Below are positions 41,910 through 49,453 of a stretch of DNA of 49,453 nucleotides, piece after piece. Below the pieces are notes generated by a model. The model was given only the letters and a program-made list of their open reading frames with translations, had not been told where the DNA came from and did no database searches. The stretch's first letter is position 1. Each line of letters starts with the position of its first letter. Source of the DNA: Candidatus Poribacteria bacterium (GTDB lineage Bacteria > Abyssobacteria > SURF-5); the NCBI GenBank assembly GCA_016215705.1, contig JACRIR010000233.1:1-49453 (forward strand). Reading direction: 5' to 3'. The position numbers and the translations under genes were made by a program.

Positions 41910-44261
41910 TTATCGGAACTGCTCCTGCCTGAGCTTCGTCCCTGTTCCCGTGCCTTTCTCGAGCGTCTGCCCTGCGGGCGCTATGACTTTGATGCGAATG
42001 GTCGCGGGAGCAAATTCGTAATTCACGTCCGATGAGTTTTGCCTTCTCAGCAAGTCTTCGGCCCTGAACGAGATGTCATATGTTCCATTGACGGGTGCAC
42101 CCGTGCTGTCCGTGAAGGTAATCGTGACGGCGTAGGGCTGGGAAGACCCGCAGTCCGGGACTGTCCCTGAGGAAGTTCCCAAAGACGGAGCGGTTCCCAC
42201 TGGAGTAACCTGCCACGAGTACGTATAGTAAGGCGCCTTTTTGCCATCCAGAGTCTGAGAACCTACGGCAATGCAAGTTGGAGGCGGGCTTGGGTTAATC
42301 GGGTCTGTGCTCGGCGCGCCGCCCTCTCCGAACACAAGGAACTGCAATTGATTGTTGGAAGGCAGTGTCACGGTCGCCGACGGCGCTTTGAGCAAAAGAG
42401 TCTTGCGGTTGAGCACCCTCAAATTATAGGTCTCCGAATCCGTCTCGCCCGCCGGGTTGCTCAGATCGCGGATTCCGATTTCGAGAGGATAGGTTCCCGG
42501 CGCCTGCGTTATCGCAACGGTACCCTCAACATATATTCTGAAGGAACCACTCACCCCGGTCGGAAGGCTGCTGGTCCCCGCAAGGGTATGAGTCGGCGGA
42601 GTAGCTGTCGGATCATCAACCCATAGCGACAAGTTATTGACGGGAGGATTAAGACTCGAACTCATTGTGGGATAACTTGGCGCATAGTAGATGTCTCCCG
42701 CGGCGCCACTGTTGTCAATAGTCGTGGCGACTATAAACTCCGGTACCATATCCGTTGCGGCGGGCCCGTAATTGATACCTTTGACATGATCTTTGAATTT
42801 CTTAGGCAGGAGTGTGACTCCAGACGATTTGACTTCAAGCTTGTACGTGACCGTTGCGGTTTCGGTTGGGGTTGATCCGTCGGTCAGTCTGAGCGTGAAT
42901 GTGTACACTCCGTCGTTTGTCGGCGTTCCTGAGAGAACGATGCTCGAACCCGTTGCCGTACAGCCGGAGACTCCTGACGTGAATGACAGGCCTGGCGGCA
43001 GCGAGCCTGACACCAAACACCACGTGTATGTGGCGGTTCCGCCGACGGCCGAAAAAGTCTGGCTGTACGCGCTGTTTTTGATAGCGGTCAGGTTTGTGTT
43101 GGACGGACTTATCGCCAATCCGGCGATGTGAATGGTGAATTGCCTTTGGGCCGTTTGGGCCGGAGATGAATCATCGGTCACTTCCAGCGTGAATGTGAAG
43201 TCGCCGGGGGTCGTCGGTGTCCCCGTTATCGAGTAGTCGTAGTTGGGAGAGCCGGTGTTTGCGCCGGAGAGCCCGGTCGGCAAGCTTCCTGACAATGTGG
43301 CCCAACTGTATCCGTCTACGTCTGTTTTGCCGCCCGCTGCGTCAACTTCCTCGGCGTAAGAAACGTTCTTGGCGCCGTCGGAAAGCGAGCCTGTGGCAAT
43401 CATGAGCGGAAAAGCTCCGCCGCTGACGGGGTCCCATTGCGCCTCGACGCGGATGTCGTATGTATTGAGTCTGTCATCGGAACCATCTTTTTGCATCGAT
43501 CGAGTTCGCACAGCGACCAGGCCGTCTATATCCGTATTGGCGGGGAGAAACACGCCTCCGACGGTCTCTTTTGTGGGATTATCGTCGATCGAGAAAGTGC
43601 TGACTTGCGCCGTGAAAGAGCCGATGACGTTCTGGATGTTGTCGCTTGCCGCCCAATTGGTGAATCCCCCCGGGAAATAGCGCTCGAGCAAAAGCGTATT
43701 TGTCGACGTGTTTATGCTCTTGATAAAGGCGGCATCCTGCGGAACCTGTGTCGTATTGAGAACCGTGTTTCCGACCGCGAGGTTCGTTTCGCCCGAGTCG
43801 CTCCCATAAGTGATCGTAAACCGCACCATTTCATTCCAGTTGGGGTCCGTGGCGGTGGCTCCCTGGACGGTGTATTGAATTTCCCACTGGTCGGCCTGGT
43901 TGCCGGTTGCATCCCTGACCACATAGAGTCCCACGTTACGAATGAACGACGTGGTTTGCTGAAACGCGGACCAGCGTCCGCTGAACGTGAACGTCGTGTC
44001 CGCTGTTGCTCCGTCACCCGAGAAATCGGCGTTCGTGTATGTAACTGCCGCCGTGTTCAGATTCTCGTCGAACGCGAAGTTCACGCGCTGAGTCGAGGCG
44101 ACCGTGCCCGCGTATGTGTTCGAGATGCCGAGCGACGGCCTGAACGTGAATGTCTGTGCCATCACTTTCATCGATCGCAAGAGCAGCAGTCCAAGCAGGC
44201 AAAAAGCCAGCGCAAACACGACTCCCGTCGTAATATATCTATTACCCTCTCGACCGCTCAC
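41910..44261 (-). CDS. Secreted Ig-like repeat protein (He_PIG type) in the pilus operon
   Basis: A 783-residue exported protein. An N-terminal membrane helix or signal peptide ('VVFALAFCLLGLLLLRSMKVMAQ') is followed by a beta-rich region and at least two putative-Ig (He_PIG) domains, recognisable by 'SGSLPTGLSG..' then 'GTPTTPGDFTFTLEVTDDS' and 'SGSLPPGLSFTSG' then 'GTPTNDGVYTFTLRLTDGS'. It also contains one copy (about residues 157-223) of a module found three times in the neighbouring GspK-like protein. The start is a GTG at 44261 with AAGGAG eight bases upstream; the inverted repeat of the nuclease cassette ends just beyond this site. It is probably a surface or pilus-tip adhesin; binding target unknown. 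Confidence 0.7.
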   Translation of the reverse strand: MSGREGNRYITTGVVFALAFCLLGLLLLRSMKVMAQTFTFRPSLGISNTYAGTVASTQRVNFAFDENLNTAAVTYTNADFSGDGATADTTFTFSGRWSAFQQTTSFIRNVGLYVVRDATGNQADQWEIQYTVQGATATDPNWNEMVRFTITYGSDSGETNLAVGNTVLNTTQVPQDAAFIKSINTSTNTLLLERYFPGGFTNWAASDNIQNVIGSFTAQVSTFSIDDNPTKETVGGVFLPANTDIDGLVAVRTRSMQKDGSDDRLNTYDIRVEAQWDPVSGGAFPLMIATGSLSDGAKNVSYAEEVDAAGGKTDVDGYSWATLSGSLPTGLSGANTGSPNYDYSITGTPTTPGDFTFTLEVTDDSSPAQTAQRQFTIHIAGLAISPSNTNLTAIKNSAYSQTFSAVGGTATYTWCLVSGSLPPGLSFTSGVSGCTATGSSIVLSGTPTNDGVYTFTLRLTDGSTPTETATVTYKLEVKSSGVTLLPKKFKDHVKGINYGPAATDMVPEFIVATTIDNSGAAGDIYYAPSYPTMSSSLNPPVNNLSLWVDDPTATPPTHTLAGTSSLPTGVSGSFRIYVEGTVAITQAPGTYPLEIGIRDLSNPAGETDSETYNLRVLNRKTLLLKAPSATVTLPSNNQLQFLVFGEGGAPSTDPINPSPPPTCIAVGSQTLDGKKAPYYTYSWQVTPVGTAPSLGTSSGTVPDCGSSQPYAVTITFTDSTGAPVNGTYDISFRAEDLLRRQNSSDVNYEFAPATIRIKVIAPAGQTLEKGTGTGTKLRQEQFR

Positions 44262-44278
44262 AAAACCATCTCCTTTTT

Positions 44279-44309
44279 ATCCGCAGATTTCGCAGATTAG
44301 CTCAGATTT
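44279..44309 (+). repeat. Left terminal inverted repeat of the nuclease cassette
   Basis: Three imperfect ~10-bp units, CCGCAGATTT, CGCAGATTAG and CTCAGATTT. The TGA stop of the GxxExxY gene lies inside it (44302-44304). Confidence 0.75.
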
Positions 44310-44712
44310 CTTCCTTCGATTGAGCTACTTTGCCGTTTTGGTTAATAAATCGTCTAAATTCCAATGAGGAAGCGCCGAAGTTTACCAACAATCCCACCGT
44401 CTTTCTGGTGGCTTTCAAATAATTGATGATCTGAGACTCCTCTGTTGAAGTCAGCTTCGGAAGAGCTTTCAGTTCCACAACGACTGTATCTGCAACGAGA
44501 AAATCCGGACTGTATTTCTTATTCAAGACAGTGTCCTTATACCGGATATCAATCTGCGGCTCAGAGAAGTATAACATACCTTTCCGAGTCATCTCGATGC
44601 TGAGAGCTTCATGATACACAGGTTCAAGGAAGCCTGGCCCAAGCTCCGAGTGCACCTCCATCGCAACGCCGATGACCCCATAAGTAATGTCTGAGAACGG
44701 GTACTTTTCCAT
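44302..44712 (-). CDS. GxxExxY protein (PD-(D/E)XK nuclease-like)
   Basis: A 136-residue member of the GxxExxY family. The name-giving motif is 'ELGPGFLEPVYHEAL' near residue 27, and the nuclease-like core is 'KKYSPDFLVADTVVVELKAL' (D then E-x-K, near residues 72-88), followed by 'QIINYLKATRKTVGLLVNFG'. The family is small, scattered and of unknown function. No Shine-Dalgarno precedes the ATG at 44712; an upstream TTG at 44727 lies inside the right inverted repeat. The stop is inside the left repeat. The gene is therefore entirely enclosed in a repeat-bounded cassette inserted in a pilus operon in the same direction as its neighbours. Confidence 0.85.
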   Translation of the reverse strand: MEKYPFSDITYGVIGVAMEVHSELGPGFLEPVYHEALSIEMTRKGMLYFSEPQIDIRYKDTVLNKKYSPDFLVADTVVVELKALPKLTSTEESQIINYLKATRKTVGLLVNFGASSLEFRRFINQNGKVAQSKEEI

Positions 44713-44715
44713 TTC

Positions 44716-44746
44716 AGATCTGTGCAAATCCGCGAAATCTGCGGAT
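44716..44746 (-). repeat. Right terminal inverted repeat of the nuclease cassette
   Basis: Reverse complement of 44279-44309 with four mismatches. It ends four bases before the ATG of the GxxExxY gene, so it forms the whole leader of that gene. Confidence 0.75.
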
Positions 44747-44759
44747 TCCAGTCTTTCCC

Positions 44760-47700
44760 TTATCTCTGATAAATCATCTCGAGCTTCTTCTCCGACGTGA
44801 TCTCGTTATTCTCGATGATGCCGTTATTGTTCGAGTCGCTCGCGGCCTGGCCCAGGACGATTATCTTATAGATATCCGACCTGGTGGTTATCAGGCTCGA
44901 GACATTTGCGAACACGTCCGGCGTGAAATTCGGATCGACTTCGCTGACACGATAGATGTCGCCGATCGATTTGAACGCCGCTATGTTGCGGGCATCGAGA
45001 ATGTTTGTCGCGATTGCATCGGTGACGCCGGGCAACCCGCGCAACACGCGTTGGCTCGCGTTATTGGCGCTGATGCGCCCGAATGTCTCCGGCGGCGGAG
45101 CAAGTATCGCGCGCATGAAGTGGTATTGCGCGGCCGCCGCGTCCGCGTTCTGAATCGTCAGGCTGATAGTCGCCTGCCGTGTTGTGGCATCCTTTTCGGT
45201 CGTGATCGGGCCGACGAAAATAGGCGATTCACTTTCGATCGTCGAGCCATAATTCACAATACTATAGAGATTGTACGTTCCTTCGCGGACGCCGTCATCT
45301 TCGTCCCATTTCAACTCGAAATCAGTGCCGGCGCCTGCATCCACCCGGTACACTGTCGGATTGTCGGCATTGGGCCAATTCTCGGGATTGTCACCCGAGC
45401 CGCCGGCCTGCACTTCACCTGCCGCTGCTTCGAGGTCTATCATAGATGTCGATAAGTAGTCCACGAGGCCGCGCGCGTCGGCTGATTTCTCTCTCACAGT
45501 CGCGATGTCCGCAGTGAACGTGCCCCCATTGTCTATGTTTTCGCCCTTCTCCCAGCGCGCAACGGGATTGGCCGGATCCATCACCAGTTGTATTATCTTG
45601 CTCGTCGTATCCACCTGCGTTACGGTCCCCGTTTGGTCGGGGTCTTTGGAAGTGTTTGTGATGGTGTCGCCGACAGAGGGGTCATTCGTATTGTTTGCAT
45701 ATTCGATCTCGACATAGAAATCCAATTGGTCGCCCAATGTCGTATCCAAAGCCTTGATTGATTTGATGTCGGCAGAAAATCCGCCCGAGCTTATGATCTC
45801 GTTCAGATTCCATGTGTTTACGGGGTTTGAATAATCTCCTCTCACGACCATCCAGCCGTCGGGGGCATATCCCGGGCCTGCCGATTCCTGACTTCCTGCA
45901 TCCGTGTGAATCGAGACCAATGCAGCGGTTTGCTGAGGCGTTTTATAAGTGTTGGTCATTACGGCCGCTCCCGGGATGAGCGTTGTGTCGGCGGCGCTGC
46001 CTGTGCGCAACTGGTATCCGATGAGGGCGAAAAACTCATTGTTGAAAGGCATGTTCGCGATCTCGCCAACACTCGAGAAGAGGCGGTTCTTGACGATGCT
46101 TTCCGCTGTCGCAACCCTCTCGGAATAGTTCGTGCTCCGGTTGTTCTCTTCAGCCGGAGTCATGAAACCGCTCGAACCGCGTGAGTCGGGCGAATATCCC
46201 ACGAACTCGCCTGCGGGAGTAATCAAGTCCGACGAACTATAAATGAACGTGTCGTTCCAGAACTTCCAGTCGTCGTAATTCCCATCCGCCAGAACGTTAT
46301 AGTATGTCGGAGCGAAAAAGGAGGCGTCATAGCCACGCATCCTGAAATTGTTGAAGACCTGACCTGCGCTCTGAACCTGATTAAGCCGATCGCCGGGGCT
46401 GGCAGGATGCTCCCGCTGCAAGCTGGCAAACGCTTCGGCAACGTTGCCCGCGTCGTATGTCACGCGGTCAATAAGATTGCCATTCGCATCATAGAGCGAT
46501 ATCCTTCCCACTTCGACGCCCGAGACGACGTCGTCAAGACCCGACCCCGTGCCTCGCACATCGGCAGCGATTGAATTATTCGAGGGATTATCCAGCGGCT
46601 CGTTGCCGAAGAAGTCTATCCATGGAGTATAGATATTTGTGATGGCAGTGAACTGATAAATATTGACGCTGGAGGCTAGCGAAGACCATGTATTATTGAA
46701 CGAAATCCCGTTGCTCACGGTCGCGCTGGAGCCGGTCAGGTCGTTTCTGTCTACTGTGAACACGATGTGCTGTGGCGGAGCAGGCGGATTTGAAGTGGTG
46801 TTGTTGACCGGGAGTATGCCGACATTGGGTAGTGTGAGTTGGTATATTTCCGAATAGTATCGACTCGATGTCGGCGTATACGTTATCGGCGGATTTGAAG
46901 CGACCATGCTCCAATCTTCAAGGCGCTCGGAGACCAATATCCAGTTGTTTACGTTCACTGTCTCATTGCTGAGATTGACGAGCTCAATCCATTCGCAGTC
47001 GGGTTCCTGCGTAAAAAAGAACCAGTCGACGTCGACCGTGTCCAGGGTACCTGTCCCGACCATCTGTGGCTTTTCCAGCCAGATGGTATTGGTTCCGCCG
47101 CTCAAGGCCAAGTAGACGGTGTTTGTGCCGTCATACATCTGCGTAGCCTCCTCGACATACCAACGGCTGTATTGATTCGGAGAAGGAGGCTGCTGCACAG
47201 TGCCCCATCTGCATGTGGTATTTGCAGGGACAGCCCAAAACGGAGGAGTATTAGGAGGACCCGAGTCCTGACCCAGTCTCGAGTCGACCACAAGATAAAT
47301 CTGAGAACTGGCTCCGTTCTGAAGCCAAACGCGGAAACCCCTATCGTTGCCGTTCGACAAACTGCTTCCTCCGTCACTCCGCACACGCATTCGCAGTTTG
47401 AACACGTAAGTGGAAGAGGCTGAGAAAGGAGGGGTGGGCAGAACTATTGATAGGGCAGCAGTTGGTTCATCGTTATTCGTGGCATCCTGAAGGTTTGTCA
47501 GATATCCTTCCGCGCCTCTCGGGGTGATTGCACCGGCGGCGGCCCCCGGAACCACGGCTGTCCACTCCGTGGTTGTCCAGTTCGGGTCCTCCGCCTCGTA
47601 CAAGTTCGTGGCCGCGCGCGCGAGCACCTCATTGATACGTATCGCTTCGACGCCCGCGAATGCGTCGCCGGCTGTATCACTAATCTCGTTTCGGAAATTA

Positions 47701-49217
47701 TTGCGGTCGCGGTAATCATAAATGTTGGCGGCGACCTGCATGTTGCGCAGGTCGGGCCGCTCGAAGGCGTCGGTATCGCCCGTGCCGGTCGCCGGAAACG
47801 CCGCATGCACGGTCGCCACGTTCTGGTCAGGAGTCGAGAAGTTCGGATTGATCCTGAGTTCTCCGTCCTTATTCAAGTTGTGATCCAATGAATTTGTGGA
47901 AACAAAATTGCGGCGCTCGCGGTTGGTATTCGTGGAACCGTCGTAGTTGGTGCTGAGGCTATTGGTCAAGAAGGCGTTCCCGAGGTTGACTCCCTCAGAA
48001 TCGGCGAGTTGCTCGAGCGTGAGTATCGGCTGGTCGTCGGCCTCGTTGGTCTCGTCGGTCACTGTATCGCTGTCATCATTCAACTGATTATAGTCCAGCG
48101 GGCTGCCCCGGTACGGCCGCAGCGGGCGGAACTCCTCTTGCTCATTCACACCCTCACCCGATTCATCGACTGAGCCGTCTCCGTCATTATCAACGCCATC
48201 TGTCGCATAGAAGTAGCGATTGAAACCATCGTCGTCGTCATCGAAGGTGGCGGGCGTGCCCGGGGTAGTGTCAAGATTGCCCTGGCCGCCGACGAGAATG
48301 CGGTTTGAGTCCGCGCCGGCGCTCACGTTGGCCGTTGTGCTCGAGCCCGGCAAACCGTTCCTATACAGAACTATCTTTTTTGGCGCAGCCGGGGTCGCTG
48401 CAAACAAACTCAAATCGAGTCCATTTTCCAGATTTATCTCGAATGTGCTCCACCCCTCGCTTGCCGAATGAGAGTAAGTCGTATAGTCGCCGGCCGTTGC
48501 TCCGATACTCGCGAGATTCCCCGCCGCGTTGATGTTTATCTTGCCGGTTTCGTCTTGAACGAGCACAGCGTAGCGCCCGAGCAGTTCGCCGCTCTCATCG
48601 TAATAATTGCGCCAGACGGCGTCGTTGGTCCCGTCGCCGTCGATGTCGACTTCGTCGGGCTTGGATACGGCAGATATTGTGGCATCGAAGGCGCCGCCAC
48701 GTTCGACCAGACGGTCGGTCACTTGCCAGGGAGCGGTGGAGACGGAATTCAGATAAATCCGATTATTGGTCGTGTCAACGCTAATGACCTCGGCGGTGGC
48801 CAGATAGCGGTCGGGGTATGGCGGCGAAGGTTCGGGGTCGGATATCACATTTGTGACAATATCTCCGGCTGTCAGCCCGGCTTCGCTGACCGGGGGCTCC
48901 GTGTATTCAATAACGACCGGCGCGGTGAATTCGGTGCGCCACTTATCAACCAGCGAGTCGAATGTTTCGGTAATGGGGACAGTCGGATCGAGCGGGTCGC
49001 CGGTGCGATATATCTTGTCCGCCTTGAGAACCGCAATGGCGTTGGCGAGGCCGGCCTCGGCGACGTCGCTCGCGGTGACCGTGCGCATGTATGCTTCCGA
49101 AGCGCGCAGGCTCATGCGTGTCGCGAACACGAACGAAACCGCGATAAGCGTCAGCAGCGCCAGTATCCCCAGCACCACAACCAGCACCGCGCCGCTATTC
49201 GAACCACGGATTTTCAT
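44760..49217 (-). CDS. Giant GspK/PilX-like minor pseudopilin with inserted lamin-tail domain
   Basis: A 1,485-residue protein. The N-terminus has a prepilin-like segment 'NSGAVLVVVLGILALLTLIA' and the helix 'MRTVTASDVAEAGLANAIAV', as in PilX and GspK. The C-terminus has the GspK helix-hairpin-helix pattern 'RVLRGLPGVTDAIATNILDA' and 'AFKSIGDIYRVSEVDPNF'. Classical GspK is about 330 residues; the excess includes a calcium-type run 'DGVDNDGDGSVDESGEGVN', 'DWFFFTQEPDCEWIELVNLS' with 'VNVNNWILVS' (a lamin-tail domain) and three copies of a ~60-residue module. The ATG at 49217 is preferred over a GTG at 49262 that lies in a repeat. It probably caps the pilus or a secretion pseudopilus and displays the inserted domains outside. 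Confidence 0.75.
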   Translation of the reverse strand: MKIRGSNSGAVLVVVLGILALLTLIAVSFVFATRMSLRASEAYMRTVTASDVAEAGLANAIAVLKADKIYRTGDPLDPTVPITETFDSLVDKWRTEFTAPVVIEYTEPPVSEAGLTAGDIVTNVISDPEPSPPYPDRYLATAEVISVDTTNNRIYLNSVSTAPWQVTDRLVERGGAFDATISAVSKPDEVDIDGDGTNDAVWRNYYDESGELLGRYAVLVQDETGKININAAGNLASIGATAGDYTTYSHSASEGWSTFEINLENGLDLSLFAATPAAPKKIVLYRNGLPGSSTTANVSAGADSNRILVGGQGNLDTTPGTPATFDDDDDGFNRYFYATDGVDNDGDGSVDESGEGVNEQEEFRPLRPYRGSPLDYNQLNDDSDTVTDETNEADDQPILTLEQLADSEGVNLGNAFLTNSLSTNYDGSTNTNRERRNFVSTNSLDHNLNKDGELRINPNFSTPDQNVATVHAAFPATGTGDTDAFERPDLRNMQVAANIYDYRDRNNFRNEISDTAGDAFAGVEAIRINEVLARAATNLYEAEDPNWTTTEWTAVVPGAAAGAITPRGAEGYLTNLQDATNNDEPTAALSIVLPTPPFSASSTYVFKLRMRVRSDGGSSLSNGNDRGFRVWLQNGASSQIYLVVDSRLGQDSGPPNTPPFWAVPANTTCRWGTVQQPPSPNQYSRWYVEEATQMYDGTNTVYLALSGGTNTIWLEKPQMVGTGTLDTVDVDWFFFTQEPDCEWIELVNLSNETVNVNNWILVSERLEDWSMVASNPPITYTPTSSRYYSEIYQLTLPNVGILPVNNTTSNPPAPPQHIVFTVDRNDLTGSSATVSNGISFNNTWSSLASSVNIYQFTAITNIYTPWIDFFGNEPLDNPSNNSIAADVRGTGSGLDDVVSGVEVGRISLYDANGNLIDRVTYDAGNVAEAFASLQREHPASPGDRLNQVQSAGQVFNNFRMRGYDASFFAPTYYNVLADGNYDDWKFWNDTFIYSSSDLITPAGEFVGYSPDSRGSSGFMTPAEENNRSTNYSERVATAESIVKNRLFSSVGEIANMPFNNEFFALIGYQLRTGSAADTTLIPGAAVMTNTYKTPQQTAALVSIHTDAGSQESAGPGYAPDGWMVVRGDYSNPVNTWNLNEIISSGGFSADIKSIKALDTTLGDQLDFYVEIEYANNTNDPSVGDTITNTSKDPDQTGTVTQVDTTSKIIQLVMDPANPVARWEKGENIDNGGTFTADIATVREKSADARGLVDYLSTSMIDLEAAAGEVQAGGSGDNPENWPNADNPTVYRVDAGAGTDFELKWDEDDGVREGTYNLYSIVNYGSTIESESPIFVGPITTEKDATTRQATISLTIQNADAAAAQYHFMRAILAPPPETFGRISANNASQRVLRGLPGVTDAIATNILDARNIAAFKSIGDIYRVSEVDPNFTPDVFANVSSLITTRSDIYKIIVLGQAASDSNNNGIIENNEITSEKKLEMIYQR

Positions 49218-49234
49218 AGTAGAAAAGGCCTTTA

Positions 49235-49271
49235 TTAACCACGGATTTTCACGGATTTTCACGGATTAAAG
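49235..49271. repeat. 'ACGGATTTTC' tandem phrase
   Basis: TTAACCACGGATTTTCACGG.. contains three 10-base units of ACGGATTTTC type. Widespread intergenic phrase of environmental bacteria. The codons after the ATG of the GspK-like gene (AAAATCCGTGG) resemble it too. Confidence 0.7.
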
Positions 49272-49281
49272 ACCTCATCGT

Positions 49282-49452
49282 TTACCAAGAAAGAACGAAG
49301 AAAAAGAAACGGTGTAGCGCGCCCGGATACTTGGACACAAGTTTAGGCAATTTGATGGCCAAAAGTTTCCTCATTGAGAGGGACTCTGTTGTTTGGTCTT
49401 CCCATCGAGAACGCGTTTTCTGTTGAGCCGTTGCCATCACGCTGCCGCCTTC
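49282..49452 (-). CDS. Partial reading frame at the window edge, unrecognised
   Basis: A frame open from the window edge to a TAA at 49282-49284 (56 residues, basic, ending 'YPGALHRFFFFVLSW'). It could be the C-terminus of a gene that precedes the GspK-like gene, with its last codons in an A/G-rich phrase, or it may be chance. I do not recognise it. Confidence 0.25.
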   Translation of the reverse strand, partial: EGGSVMATAQQKTRSRWEDQTTESLSMRKLLAIKLPKLVSKYPGALHRFFFFVLSW

Positions 49453-49453
49453 A

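Larger units (their letters stand above)
44279..44746. mobile_element. 468-bp inverted-repeat-flanked cassette carrying a GxxExxY gene
   Basis: Imperfect terminal inverted repeats of 31 bp (44279-44309 and 44716-44746, 27 of 31 matching, both beginning ATCCGCAGATTTCGC inward) enclose one short gene and nothing else. The left end is 17 bp from the start codon of the Ig-like gene and the right end 13 bp from the stop of the GspK-like gene, so it sits exactly in the gap of an operon. No target-site duplication is obvious. The inverted repeats belong to the 'CGCAGATT' family of intergenic phrases seen at 10541-10572 and 41750-41773. Confidence 0.6.

Noticed and set aside
32405-45137. Avoidance of NotI octamers as support for the NotI specificity
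   Set aside because: At least two GCGGCCGC sites are present, about what chance predicts for this length and base composition, so nothing can be concluded.

Overview
The window looks like a contig from an uncultivated, diderm, probably anaerobic bacterium. A Kdo transferase (waaA/kdtA) and a PilMNOPQ-type secretin operon indicate an outer membrane. Oxygen-sensitive enzyme families (2-hydroxyacyl-CoA dehydratase/benzoyl-CoA reductase type, a CooC-like ATPase, an acetyl-CoA synthase-like protein) indicate anaerobic metabolism. I see no rRNA, tRNA or marker gene that fixes the phylum. The long intergenic stretches are full of short periodic repeat phrases known from many environmental genomes.

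Left part (1-10 kb): the 3' end of an RND/MMPL exporter, a 1 kb repeat mosaic, then a minus-strand operon. In transcription order it reads tetR, a saccharopine-dehydrogenase-like NAD(P) enzyme, two paralogous four-helix membrane proteins, an FAD amine-oxidase-like protein, a DAO-family FAD oxidoreductase, a truncated third copy of the membrane protein, a DUF362 protein and a class III aminotransferase. The set suggests uptake-independent oxidation and transamination of an unknown amine or amino compound under TetR control. A 47-bp exact repeat shows that this operon was rearranged by recombination.

Middle (10-23.5 kb): a restriction-modification island (HNH nuclease remnant, Zn-ribbon adenine methylase, NotI-family endonuclease) lies between two repeat mosaics. 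After it, a strong sigma70-type promoter starts a plus-strand operon: merR, a 2-hydroxyacyl-CoA dehydratase-family subunit, a Tat-exported type II DMSO-reductase-family molybdoenzyme without its usual partner subunits, a second dehydratase subunit, the ATP-dependent activator, an acetyl-CoA-synthase-beta-like protein and a CooC-like maturation ATPase. The last two suggest nickel or Fe-S chemistry coupled to low-potential CoA-ester reduction.

Right part (23.6-49.5 kb): larE, a GAF-PAS histidine kinase, an NtrC-type sigma54 activator, lepB, a histidine phosphatase, a small Lrp-type effector domain, glmS and a sugar-nucleotide epimerase run on the plus strand. They converge on a minus-strand block: a 1,485-residue GspK/PilX-like protein, a 468-bp inverted-repeat-bounded cassette carrying only a GxxExxY (PD-(D/E)XK) gene, a secreted Ig-like protein, a pilM-pilN fusion, pilO-, pilP- and pilQ-like genes, a terminator, waaA and a TMTC-like membrane TPR protein.

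The most unusual observations are the inverted-repeat-flanked nuclease cassette inside the pilus operon, the chimeric truncated membrane-protein gene, the unusual dehydratase/molybdoenzyme/ACS-like operon, and the mosaic of periodic repeat phrases that fills nearly every long intergenic gap.
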